From Dicaeum eximium (taxonomy: Eukaryota > Chordata > Aves > Passeriformes > Dicaeidae), in the NCBI GenBank assembly GCA_013396995.1, contig VWZP01007456.1, positions 3,271,482 through 3,335,481 of the forward strand: a DNA stretch of 64,000 bases. The letters are read 5' to 3'. The notes beneath the pieces are model-generated. The model was not told where the DNA came from, ran no database searches, and saw only the letters and a program-made list of their open reading frames with translations. The translations under genes and the position numbers were made by a program. This document shows positions 25,648-38,250 of this stretch, piece by piece. Each line of letters opens with the position of its first letter. The first letter of the stretch is position 1.

Positions 25648-28639
25648 GTGAGTAACACAAAGGGAAATCCAGAGGGGGGGCAGAAAGGGAAGGTACTTCG
25701 AGTGCATCTCCATCAGATCAAGCTTTTCTCTGCCAGATGCCAAGCCCTTAACAGAGTCTTGGGTTTCACCAGGGAGCTGGACAGACTAATCAGCCCCAAA
25801 CCACGCACAGACAAAGACTGATGCAGTTGTGGTTCCTTCTGTGTCCAAGCTAATTTATTCTGAGCTAAAAGCACATAGAGGGGAAGTCCAAGGTCATGTC
25901 TCGTCTCTCTATCCTCCCCAAAAAAGCAATCACAATTTGGCAAGGCTGAACAAAAAGGCTTTGGGTTAGCATTTCTGCTGGCTGTGACCAGCAGAGAAGG
26001 GTCCCTCTGATCAGGTCTTCTACAAATGAAGTGATTGTATAAGTTGCTGGATGTGGTTTTTACTGGCATGAAGAGACTGTTCCAGCTCTCTAGACCCCAT
26101 CTAAGAGGTGAGAATGAAGAAAAGAAGAAGCAATCTGCAGGTCAAAACATGCATGTCCACATTTTGCTGTTACATTCTTTCTGCAGCTCAAACTATTCTC
26201 CCTTGCTAGAGGGAGAGGTTTCGGTGTAAACATGAGACTTCAAACCTTCCTTTTAATGTTTGAGGTTGCTTTTCTTTTGGAAATAACCATGATGAATTTC
26301 AGATTTTGTCACCAAAACAGTGGTTAAGGGGAAGAAAAACCAAGTAAAACCAAATTCCAAATCTGCCTCTCTCATTCAGGAAAGCAAGAGGCAGGAGCCA
26401 TTACATGTGTGTGCTCTTCCCTGTGGCAGGATGAGAGAGAGCCTCTTTCTTTTGACTTCTGTGCAACCATTCCACTGTTTTACACAAGCTTCATTTACTA
26501 CTCATGTACTGTTCATATACTAATCATATTCTTGACTAATATTGACTATTATATGTATTTCACTGTACCAGCTATCTCTTTTGCTGTATTTTTTCATTTC
26601 TGTTTTCTGTAAACTTTTGTCCTTTTGTGCGTTATCTCACAGGTGCAGTTGTTTATTCCTTGTAAGTCTTTCTTAAAGCCGCTTGTCAATTGTTTTATGT
26701 CATCAAAGAACACTTTAAATCCTTTTACCAAAAATGTTCAGCTAAATTAAAGATTTTTCTAAAAGTAGCAAGTTTAAGTACTGTTGGAAATATATTGGCA
26801 GTGCATCAAAGAGTTTTTAGCAAATTCTGCAGAGCAGTTCTCATCTAAATCACTAAAGAAATAGTATTCACAACAGCATTTCTGCTATAGAAATAGCCCT
26901 TGTGAGCACACAGGGTTTGCACCAAACCACAAAGACAGGATTTGCATAAGGTGTGTACTACTTCATTGTGTGGTATTAGTTTGTGTCAAACATATTCTGA
27001 GGCAAAAGCAGAAGGATGGGAGTTTTCAGGGATTTTTCAGTGTGCAGTCATCTTTGTAAGATCAGGGTTTTCTATTCTGTGAGAATGGCTTTGGTAACAC
27101 TTTCCCTTTATAAAAATAACTGTGATCATTAATGCAGAAGAGAATAACTATTTTTTCATTATCTGTATGTAAGAGGTTGTTTCTGTCACTTAGGAAAATG
27201 ATGCCTGCATCTGGGGATGATGGTGTATAAATGGAGCAGGTTGGCTGTGTGTGCCAGCCAAAAACACTGGAAAACATGAAAGAGGAAAATGTGTACTGTA
27301 AGCTATGTCTTGTTTATGGTCCCTTTTTTGTAGTGCAACCATAGATGCCTGGTCTTTTCTCTGGGTAGCTGACTTTATTTTAAAAATTGTATGAACAAAA
27401 TTGTGATATTGAAAAACGTAATCCAGTGAGTATGTCTTGGGTTATTGCTTCTGTAGTCAGGCTGTTAAAAGCAGAGGGGAATGATTTTCAGTACTCTCTT
27501 TGGACATTCATACAAGCATTTAAAGATTGCTGTAGATGTCTATTTTCTGCTGTGGGAATTTTACTTCCACAAGTTATCTTTTTCATTTTCTAATTCTTGG
27601 GCTCCAAGGGCCCCTCCCTTCCACTGGTAGCATTTCAGACAACTTGTCTCTTAGTACCTGACTTACATACCACTCTCTGTTTAATGGAGATTAGAGTTGA
27701 ATTCATTCTATTCAAAAGCATCTATATTGACTACCTTGGTGTTGCCTGTGCCTGGCCCACGGAAGAGAAATATGAGAGGCAATGTTGATGGTTTCTATTA
27801 ATATCTGCTTCAATAAAATGGGAAATGGCACAACAACTAGGCAGACATGAAGAAAGGAGAACAGTATCTCAGGTTTATCTCCACTGAGGTGATGTTGCAA
27901 ATGCTTTTGTGGAGACATGGGAGCAGTTATGATCTAAAAATAATTTTAACATTCCCAAATGAGAGAAGAGTCCCCCTGCCCCTAAAGCATCTCTGCCTGT
28001 TCAACCAAGAAAGACTGTTTTCATCAGCATTAGCAATACCCTCAAGAACATGGCTTTTAATTCACTAATACCAAAGCTGTGATCATACACTGATATTGGG
28101 AATGTCTTTGACAGCTGAAACTCCAGGAAAATGCCAGCTTGATGGTGGAAAAGACAGGAGAGCTGCTAGTTTACTGGATTCAAAATTGTTCCTCTAGAGC
28201 AATGATCCACAGCTTTCCAGGGGATCTGGATAAAGCAAGAACTATGGACAAAAACCACACTTGGCTTGTTAGCCTTTGCTGTTGTGGTGGCAGCCTCAGG
28301 TTTTCATTTCCTTTTGCCACACAGTGTTGGTGGTTTAGTTCTGAAATCAGGAATTGCACCTCTAGTTCAGTTCCTGAGGATGTGTCCAGTCTAACTACAA
28401 ATCTGTGCACTGGTTATGGCACAGAGCCCAGCTAAGGGTGGCTGCCCTCCTGGTGGCCTCTGCAGCCTGCACTGACCCTAGTGCTGCTGTGGGAACACTG
28501 AGGGGTGGCTGCAGATGGATGAAACTGAGCCCAAGTGTAAAACTGGAGGTGGAGGCACAAACATGATGTCACCAAAGGGGTGAAATGTTACACTATGAGT
28601 GGGGAGGAAAATCCTAACCTCACCAAAATCTGCCACCAA

Positions 28640-28780
28640 AGTTCCTGCTAATGTCCAACCTAAATCTTCCCTGGCACAGCTTAGGACTAAGTCCTCTCAT
28701 GCTGTCCCTGTTTGTCTGGAAGAAGAGGCCAACCCCCATGTATGCAAAGAGTAGAGTTGTGTCATTACCTCACCAACACC
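28640..28780 (-). mobile_element. CR1 LINE fragment, internal piece
   Basis: Short degraded reverse-complement CR1 piece. The blocks 'taatgtccaacctaaatctt', 'ccctggcacagcttaggact' and 'agaagaggccaacccccatg' appear in the same order as in the better copy at 29.3 kb. The CR1 terminus itself is missing. Boundaries are approximate, and the 3' neighbour is the 50-bp tandem pair. Confidence 0.8.
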
Positions 28781-28788
28781 ACTGGGCA

Positions 28789-28890
28789 GCAGAGACACAC
28801 TGGGACACGGGCTCTGTTGGGCTTAGCTCATCCTGGTGAAAAGAGACACACAGAGGCACAGGGTCCGTTAGGCTCAGTTCCTAATGGACA
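28789..28890 (+). repeat. Imperfect tandem duplication, unit about 50 bp
   Basis: Two adjacent diverged copies. The first runs from 'agagacacactgggacacgg' through 'gttgggcttagctcatcctg'; the second from 'agagacacacagaggcacag' through 'gttaggctcagttcctaatg'. Spacing is about 50 bp. It directly follows the CR1 piece and may have arisen from it. Confidence 0.65.
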
Positions 28891-29309
28891 GTTCCTAAGC
28901 CCACAGTGACAAGGGAACACACTGTCTGCCCCAGGTATCAAAGAGCTTTGCACACATGCAATTTATCACAAGGCTGTACTTTTATGATATCTCACTTCCA
29001 GCAGAAGGCTAAGCATGCCTGTGAGTGTGCTGTCTCTACACAGGAATTCTACTTCTCAAAACCAGCAGAGAATGAACAGCACTGGGCATAATAAACAGAC
29101 ACTTTCCCACTGTGACATTCTTAGCATTCCCAGCTGCAAGGTCACTTCAAGCAAAAACTATTCCCTCTTTGCCAAATCTTCTGGTTTTAACCCTTTCCTC
29201 CCAACACCCACCTGGCTACAAACTCCCTTATCCTTGCTTTTAAATGAAGGGTTTTGGAATGAGGAAGAGAAAATGCAATCTTGACACTCTATATGGAATT
29301 ATAAATCAC

Positions 29310-29745
29310 ACACAGAATCACAAGGTTGGAAGAGACCTTCAAGATCATCGAGTCCAACCCAGCCCTAACACCTCAGCTAAACCATGGCACTCAATGCCAC
29401 ATCCAGTCTTTTATTAACACATCCAGGGATGGTGACTCCACCACCTCCCTGGGCAGGCCATTCCAGTACTTGATCACTCTTTCCATGATAATATCCAACC
29501 TGTATTTCCCTTGACGCAGCTTGAGGCTGTGTCCTCTGGTTCTGTCAGTGCTGCCTGGAGAAAGAGCCCAACCCCCACCTGACTGCAGCCACCTTTCTGG
29601 GAGTTGTAGAGAGTGATAAGGTCATCCCTGAGTCTCCTTTTCTCCAGGCTGAACACCCCCAGCTCCCTCAGTCGTTCCTCACAGGGCTTGTGTTCCAAGC
29701 CCCTCACCAGCCTCGTTGCCCTCCTCTGGACATGCTTAAGTGTTC
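29310..29745 (-). mobile_element. CR1 LINE fragment, 3' end (best preserved copy)
   Basis: The best preserved CR1 in the window, in reverse complement. It begins with 'cacagaatcacaaggttgga', 'agagaccttcaagatcatcg' and 'agtccaacccagccctaaca', continues through 'accatggcactcaatgccac', 'ggtgactccaccacctccct', 'gcttgaggctgtgtcctctg', 'agtgataaggtcatccctga' and ends near 'ttgccctcctctggacatgc'. The CR1 itself runs on the minus strand and is 5' truncated to about 430 bp. Its low divergence compared with the other copies suggests a younger insertion, of the type common in songbirds. Confidence 0.97.
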
Positions 29746-30315
29746 TCTGTAATAAGTTCTACGTCACAGCTGCCTCATGCCTTGGAAGCTAATCAGCTGA
29801 AAAGCTCCATTCACCCTCATATTTGCTCTCTCAGTATCAGTGCTACCCACGTAGGTATCCTGACTGGAGCCATCCCTAGGAGCAGAGCTGTGCAGGCTGG
29901 GAGGCAGAGCAGCTCTGAAGTGCTGGCATATGTTATACACCATAGGCTGTGCTAAAAATTAACACCCAGGTCATTTGGTCTCTTCAGAGGAGTTTAATGA
30001 GCTGTGAGTTCTTACATAATTTGATCCCAAGTTATTTGCAGATGCAACTGTTGTAGCTGAAGGGCTCCAGCCAACAAATACAGTCACTGAATAAGTACCC
30101 TTTTAACAATTTTTAGTCTGTGAATCATTTCAATGAGCTTGAAGAATGCAGTAATTAAGAAACAATGAAATGTTAAAGTAGTCTAAAGAACATCTTCTCT
30201 CAGCTTTATTGTGTCTATGTTTCTAAACTTTCTCTATGCAGCCATGCATGATCCTTTGCTGTAAACAAACCTTATGACATTTTGAGGGCTCAGGCATGAG
30301 CACACGTGCATACAA

Positions 30316-30372
30316 ATATATAATATAATATAATATAATATAATATAATATAATATAATATAATATAATAAT
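30316..30372 (+). repeat. (TATAA)n microsatellite
   Basis: About eleven near-perfect 5-bp units (ataat/tataa phase), ending in an imperfect ataatatg. It is likely to be length-polymorphic. Confidence 0.97.
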
Positions 30373-30731
30373 ATGTAATGACATCTCTCTAATAGAGCTC
30401 AAGTAGTAACATCAGGAAAAACTACATTAGATTGCAATTCAGTACCTATCCTCTGTAGAGTTAGGCAAAGAGAATTATCAGAGTTTTCTGCAGCAATGCC
30501 ATCTGGTGATTCTCAGTAATATTACACTTCTGCTTAAAAGCAAAATAAATAAAAATCCCAAGGAAGTCATGCTGTGTAGCCAGCAGGTTAGAGAAGGACA
30601 GAGAGTCATCACAGTATATGCTAATTACTGTCTTTCAGCTGAGCAAACCATTTTCCTTCCATTCATTGGAACATCTGATCAAGACAAGTCAGGTATTTTG
30701 TGGAAAATCTCTAAGGTACTGCCTAGTCAAT

Positions 30732-30734
<3 letters not shown>

Positions 30735-30762
<28 letters not shown>

Positions 30763-30764
30763 AA
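30735..30764 (+). repeat. (ATAA)n microsatellite
   Basis: About seven perfect 4-bp units, bounded by ttaaaa on the left and gcatat on the right. Confidence 0.97.
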
Positions 30765-33312
30765 GCATATAAAATGCAAACAAGTCTAAAAACTGACTTG
30801 TGCCAGGCAGAATTAAAAAATAAAATCAAATCCTGTGGATAAGGAAGCTGTAACTGAGTGTGTGCCAGATGCAAGTCTCTTGGATTCCTCAGAGCTGCCC
30901 TTTCAGAGACTGCTCTGTTCAAAAGGAAACAATGAATTAGGATTTCACATGTGATTTCCAGTTTAAGCTAAGGTTGGTTTCTGGATCTGTACCAAAATTA
31001 ACATATTTCCACAGAAGTTCTGAAGGAATATAACTACATTAAGACCTTCATGCAGATGTTGAAACTCAAAATAAATCTGAGGATTGTAGAAAACTGTTTG
31101 ATAAAGAATTTGCACGGTTCATTTTCTCTCTTTCCTTGAGTAATCCTAAAATGTGTTCTGCATTTGGATCTGCTATCAAATTGCTTAAATCAGCACTTTA
31201 AAATGTTTTCCTTTACTAATGATGATCTGACCTTGGAGGAGAACATTATTTCCAATTTCAGAGATGTCTGACTGTAGCTAGCACAAGCTTCATCTCGTCT
31301 ATCCTAGTAGTCAGTTTGATGAATGTTAAGCTCCACATCACACCAAAACCCGCCATTTTTATGAAGCCAGTGAAGGTTTTTAATGAAAAATTCAGGAAGG
31401 ATAAGAAAAGGACTTTTTTGTAGGGCATGGCCTAATTCTTTTTTTCCACATTTGAAAACGTCATTTGGAGGAGTTTACAGCAGTAAACTCCAAAGTTATA
31501 AATGTGTTTCAAATACAGGGAATGAAAAAACAGTATTACCCTTTGCTATTCCATCTTTCCTTACTATTCTTATTCTCTATTTGCTTGACATGCTTCTAGA
31601 CATTTGGGCTAAGACTCATAGTGAGGTAAGAACTTGAGAAAGATCTTAATTATTCAAAACCACAAGCTTAAAATGTCTTGAAGGAATATGTTGGCTTACT
31701 TTGTGAACACTTCCAAAAACACGGAACAACTCTGCTATTTTCTTGAGACAGCATTAGTTTGGTTAACTTCTCCAGCTGTCCAAACAACTTGGATATATCC
31801 CAGGTTGAAAATGGGAAAATCATACTCTTGCCCCACCAACTCTGCCATGGGAAAAGCATTATTTTAGAGGAGAAGGATAACTTTAACAGAAATCCCTATT
31901 GTTCTATGCAAAGAACTATTAAGTGTTATTCTTTTCAAGTGGAGCACAAATAAAGAGGATGCAGGGATTAGTTACTTAAAATGAAATGTTTTATTATTTG
32001 TTAATCTTGCATTAATTTAGATACAGATATGAAAAAATTTGTGGAAGCCCTTTGCATATATTTGTATGGAATGTGCTTAAATTCATTTTTCCATTAATTC
32101 ATTTCTTTTGATTATACTGCACACACAAAAAGTGATAAATCATTTCAGGTGTTCAGATTTACACAGTTCTCCCTAAAGGTGTACAGAGCATGTTTGGATT
32201 TGAGCTCTGCTTTAGTTTCAGACTAGGTAGGTGTGTTATCAAATGCACCACTACTGGAGATTTTTGTAGGGATGTTCAGGACCCCAGTTTCATGGAGACC
32301 TCCCAGTGTGCTAAGGCAGTGAGAGAGTCCTGATCCCATGATTGTGTACCCCACTCCTGCTGGTGTGCACGTTCTTGTGGAAGTGCCCTGATGGAGCCTG
32401 CAGCCACGCCTGTGTCTCACAGCACCTGAATGTCCAGCACCTAGCTGAGAAAAAATGCCACTTGATGTACCATAACAAATGTACAGGAAGTCATTACAAG
32501 CAAAACAGTAATTTAAAAGTTGTTCTGCTGAGTGAGCACTGCATGCCTCAAGTCTCATTAGCTGAGAATTAACATTTTTCTAAGCCCATAAACAAGCGTG
32601 AAACCTCAGTGATTTTGCCACAACCCAAGAAGCAATGGATTATGGCAAACAGTCTCTCCTGCTCACTCCTGCAAGGCAAGTCTGCCCTTTGCCAGCAGCT
32701 TGGGCTGGCTGACAGGTCTGCCTCTGACAGAGGCAGCAGTTTGGCTCAGGTCTGGTGTCCTAAAGGCAAACTCAGGTGCAGGGCAAGGCTGATGTGATTT
32801 CAGCAGCTCTGACTCAGCAGCCTTGTGTATCTGTGGTTTTGGGGACAGAGTTACCTGACTTGAACACAGGGGTAGGAACCAACCTTCTTTGAAATAAACC
32901 TGGAATCACATCACAAGGAAGCGGGTTTCCCACGGCAGCTTGTAATTGCAAACTAATGGGTGGAATATGCAGCAGGATATAAAATGAAATGAAACCACAG
33001 TCCTTTTCTATTTGAAAATTGTGAGAGGACATTGTAACTTTTATCTCAAAATGTTGTTCTCAGGAACTGGTCACTGCTCTAATTCTCAGAACACTGAGAA
33101 TAAGGGATACATCATTCCTTAGCTCAAGAACAAATAATTAAATTTTCACTTTATGGAAAAGTACAACAAAGATCAGAATCTTTCTTTGTTCCAGCTTATT
33201 TCCACTGCAATGTTTTTGTGATGGCAGTGACAGAAATGAGCTGAATCAGTAACTGAAGACATGCCCCAATTTATATAATGGGATCACATTTTGAGTAGTA
33301 ATTCCTGCCATT

Positions 33313-33358
33313 TTTCCTAAAATAGATTAATGTGGATTTCCTAAAATAGATTAATGTG
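33313..33358 (+). repeat. 22-bp direct repeat, period 24
   Basis: Two identical 22-base copies beginning tttcctaaaatagattaatg, at 33313-33334 and 33337-33358, separated by two bases. Their identity implies a recent local duplication. Confidence 0.95.
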
Positions 33359-36300
33359 CTTTTTCCACTGTCTTTTGGAAAGCAGGACTTAGACCTCTTC
33401 CCTGAAGAGGCTATGCATAACTAATACAACCAGTGTGTAAAAATAACTCAGGTTTTTCTTTTAGTTTGTGCTACTGCCCAATCTCCAGCCATGTGCTGCC
33501 ACTCACCTTCACCAAGTTCCACGTCATTCCTTAAAGACAAACCTCAATATTTTGGTTTTCCCCAGATATAATACTTGCAAAGCTCTCTTGAGCCATTGGA
33601 TTTTGCAAAAAGTTACAGATGAGCTACGTGGTGATGATGAGCTTTTTTAAGTGACTGAGTGATTTTTGATTTTAAAAACTCAGAATTTTTAATAAGTGTG
33701 TTTAATGAGTACAGCTCTACAGGGCCCCTCTTGTAGTACAGCAATTTGTTTGGAGCCATTATATTTCATCATGTCAGTAATTCCCATTTTGGAGCTCAAA
33801 TATGATGTATTAGGTACTGAGTACTGTAAATAATTGCACATTTTCATGCTTCCTAAATATGTGTTTATGCAACAGTCTAACAGTAATTGGCTCTTAGAAG
33901 CTATGGTAGACTATGGGGTGTGTACATTATTAACCACTTTTTGAAACAAACCCTGCTTTGTTTCTTTAATAATATGACAGACAAACCCAAAGGAAATGTG
34001 GCAGCAAAGAAAACTGCGCATTAAAAAAATTGCAGAACCTCTGAAGTATACATAGAGATGTGATTTACTCTTTTTCTTTCTTGCTACTGCACCAGTCTCA
34101 CTGCACTGCTTCTTACAATGCTCAACAAGCCCAATGCAACTCAAATACTGGGATCTGGAAAACACCTAATGCTATTTTGCAAAGAGGGACAGTCTCACTG
34201 CCATCAGAGTCTAACAGTTCCTTTTATCAAAAGCACACTGTAGACAGATGTTGGTAATCTGTTCTAATGCCACAACCTTTGTCTGGCCTCTCAACGGGGA
34301 AATGGATGTACTGGTCTTTGGAAATTGTTTTCCCTTACTGAATTTAGATTTCGTCAGATGGGAGAGTGCTAAATTGCATCCCACTTAAAATGCAGTAAGC
34401 CATCTGAGCAGAACAATTCCTGGTTGCTTTGATCAAGGATTTGAGCGCTAAGCTATCAGAGGAGGGGAAAAAAAACCCTAAAAACCAATAAATAATACCA
34501 CAGAACCCTCTACTGTGACAGATCTCTTGCCTGTTCTGTTGAGGAAGATGACTATTTTTTGTCTCTGCACAGTCAAAATGATGGTATTTTGATAACCATT
34601 CTCTTTCTTGTAATAATTTTCAAATTAATTCTGTCTTTAGCTAAAGTAAAATGTAGATATGTATCCCCCTGGGAAGGTTTAGATGGAAGTCAGAATATTG
34701 TAATAGAATAGCAAAACGAATGCTGGCAGGCTATTTGTGGTTTGAAATTTTTTTCTCTCAATTTCTTTTAACTTTCTTCTGAACTTCACAAAGAATCAAA
34801 TAAAATTATGTAGATTTGTGGCAGAAAAAAATCAGGGTCTGCTTGACCAAAATAATCAAGCTGTGAATAAAAGCCAACTCCTCCATGAGCCTCAATCTGA
34901 CTGCCTCACAAAGTCCTGAGAAAACCTGCTGCTTTCCTTTTTGCGTGATGGGTAATTTGCACCCAAGTGACAGAACGAGTTGTCACCTGGTGCCATGGCC
35001 TTACCCTGTCTTATCTCACACAGCCCCCCTGAATGCTCACGTGACATTTTACCATTTGCCTCTTTTATTTAAAAAGGGGGAAGCAAAAGAAGAAGGGTTC
35101 CAGAGAGAAGGAGGAGGGATGAAGGGAAGCTCTGACAGTGGGGTTGCTAGGGCTGCATGCTCTGATCCAGGCAAAGTCAGTGACTGTCTTGTTACATACT
35201 TCAAAGGAAGCTTGTCTTGCACTATTTGGGATCTGGCTATGAGGGAGTTAGTTCATGTTAGAAGGTAGATTAATGCACAGCTAAAACCAAAATGCTTATT
35301 CTCCTTTCAGGAAAAAAAAAAAAAGGAGATAAGTAAGGACAAGGACATCATTAGTTAAGATTTCCAATACCAACACAATCATTCAGTCTTCCTCAATCTT
35401 CCTCTGGGACTTTGCCCACGGCCAAAAAGCTTCACCACATTCACCCAGATGTGTGCAGTGTCATTTTGTGTAAATAGGCAGTTGTGGTTAACCTCACATG
35501 AGCTACCTGCAGGGTTAATGCTTGAACAGGCACTCCTTGTCTACACAGACTCTGCAGCCCGTGGCACATCAACATCTGTTCTGGTGTCTCGTGCTTCCAC
35601 AGACTGCACGTGGCATTATGAGTAAGAGCTCCCTCCCATAATCTGATTTGTATTGCCAGTTGTCCCCTTTTCTGAACTTCAAGTATGTGCTGCAGTCCTG
35701 AGACCCTCTTTTTATTTCTGCCAGTGCTCACTGAGAACAGAAGTGTCTATCTCCCTTTTGGAGGGTGCTTACTGCCGCTTTAGCTGAGGAGACCCTCACT
35801 GAATGTAAAGTTTGTCTCATGTCCTGCGAGTTTGGGTGGCATAGTCGAGGAGTACCTGTGGGGTGAAGGGGTACTGAACCTGAAAATATGTGGGGGTCAT
35901 TTTTTTTTTTTAATAGAATACAATAGCCCACCCTATGGGTGACATGCACCGCTGGAGAAAATGTGTATCTGTAAACAAGTAGCAGTTAAAGCAGTTTTTA
36001 CTCTTTACTCTTTTACTCTTACTTTTTTTTTCCTAATTCAACATACCTGCTTTCATTGAAGGGCAAAGGGTTTGATGGTTAAGTAAAAAAAGGTGAGAAG
36101 AAATGTCAAAAGGGGAAGGAGAAGAACAAAGGCAAAACACAGACTTTGAGTAACAAAGTACTCAAAAACATGAAACGGAATTGTGGCCTGCACTTCAAAA
36201 ATCATTCTTTATGTAGAATCAGTAACACCTTTCCCTGTGTGAATAGTTGATGGTGAGAAACAGATGCATGAAGCTTTTAACCTGAATATTTCCAAAACAC

Positions 36301-38214
36301 TTTGTCTTCTCCTTATTCCTTCATCATGTATAAATTGGTGTGTAGACTAGGTGGAGATGATGTGCTGTCTAGCACGTTTTATTGATGCTGTTTGAGCTCC
36401 CAGTGTAGTCAGTTTTTGACATTTATTTTAGAACATATTTTCTGGTTCTGATGAGGATCCAGTTTTCCTGCAGGCAGGAGATATAGAAGGATATGAAATG
36501 GTCGTCAAGTTAATGGTGTCCAGAATCCTGTTATTGCCTTCAAAGGGCTGGCAAAACTAGTGAATGGAAAATAATGAACATGACAGATAAGTAGGCACTG
36601 GATAGAAAGCTTGAATAGCTGTGGGAATTTTTGGGACCACAGCAGCAGTGCTGGAATTTCATCAAATGAAGGGGAATTCTTTCTCCCATCTGTTCTGCAG
36701 ACACATTTCTTAATAATTTAAGTACAATATTGCAGACCAGAGCAGTCTGTTAAGTTACAAAGCTGAGACATATCTTTCTTTTCCTGCAAAATTTGCTCAC
36801 TGGGGGTCTAGTTGTGTCAGGTGCTGAGTGTCCTCAGCTGCCACCATCACAGAACCAGTTCATGGTTTCTGTATGCCTGGTGTCACAGAAACATCCTCCT
36901 CCTCTATTTCACTGCCAGTACCTTTACAACCAGAGGAGTCTGGGGCAGGAGCATGAATCTGCTTGAATCCAGTTTAGGATATTTTTTTGATAAAATAAAA
37001 ATGTAAGCTTTTCTAGTCCTTTTGCTGTTGAAATCTTAAACTGTGCAATGAGATTCTAGGGCATAATACAGACATGGCTTGCAAAACAATTTCCAAGAAA
37101 TATTTTCAGATTTTGGAGTTGGGTTTTTTTCCATTTTGCTGCTAAAAAAAATAGATCCTGAAAAGTGTCAGTGAGGTAAATATTTACACTTCCCCTATCC
37201 TGTAGTAGCAGGCAAATTTGTGGCACAATAAAAACTGATTTTATTACCCACTGTCAAGATTGTTTCTGTCACATCCATAAATGGAAGAGATTGAATGGGC
37301 AATTGTTTCTTTCCTTCTCCATGATTAGCAAGGAGATCATGTACAGCAGAATAAAATGGAGGAATTCTGGGTGCCTTGCACCTGTTGTCCATAACACCAT
37401 GTTGAGAATTGACCACTGCAATAATATTTCATATATGTGTGCTAAACAATGATAAAAAAAGACCACCCATTGCAAACTAGCATGGCTCTGTTCAAGGGGT
37501 TGTTTCTATTTGCACTGCAACCATGTGCACTTCTCCCAGACCATTTGTTGTCTCCTCCTCTGCACATTAAGTTTGGTACATGCATGTCTTTTGAAGAACT
37601 GGCAAAAAACTAACTTTTCCAGCTCTTGCTGATGTGGAGAGGAAGCCTCACTCCATCTTCAGACAACTGCCTCTCCAGCAGGCATGGAAAAGTGTCAGGA
37701 ACTCTTTTAGAGTGCCATTCTGGCCAATGCCTATGCAGATGCACAAGAACAAAGTATTTTTTATCGAAGCCAAAATGTATGAAACTGGAATTATCAATTA
37801 CATAACTAATGCCCAAAAAAACCCCAGTGTGGTTATCAAAGAACATAAGTGTGGTAATGGGGAACATGTGAAATTAATCATAGGTGCAGGATTAGGCATA
37901 CCCACCTGGTCTAGGCCTCCTTTTTCTCACTTCCAGCATGACATGAACTAATCTGGGGCCTGAGGCATTGTCAGCTTCTGACACTGAAGTGTACTGGCTG
38001 TATCAGCATCATCTGGCATCATCTTTTACATCTAATTTTATTCTCCTGAAAAGTCTATTATTCTTATTGGAGCATGACAATATGCTTCTTAAGAGACAGA
38101 AAAAAGCACAGGGAAATTATTAATTTAAGCTGTCAGCAATATCTAGCTCATTCATATTGTTATGAAAAACATTTCACTTGAAAAATAAAACTAGTGCATG
38201 TTTGCTTAATGATG

Positions 38215-38250
38215 AAGTGGGTATCTTTCAGGAACAAGTGGGTATCTTTC
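38215..38250 (+). repeat. 15-bp direct repeat, period 21
   Basis: aagtgggtatctttc occurs at 38215-38229 and again at 38236-38250, with aggaac between. A small tandem duplication in intron sequence. Confidence 0.93.
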
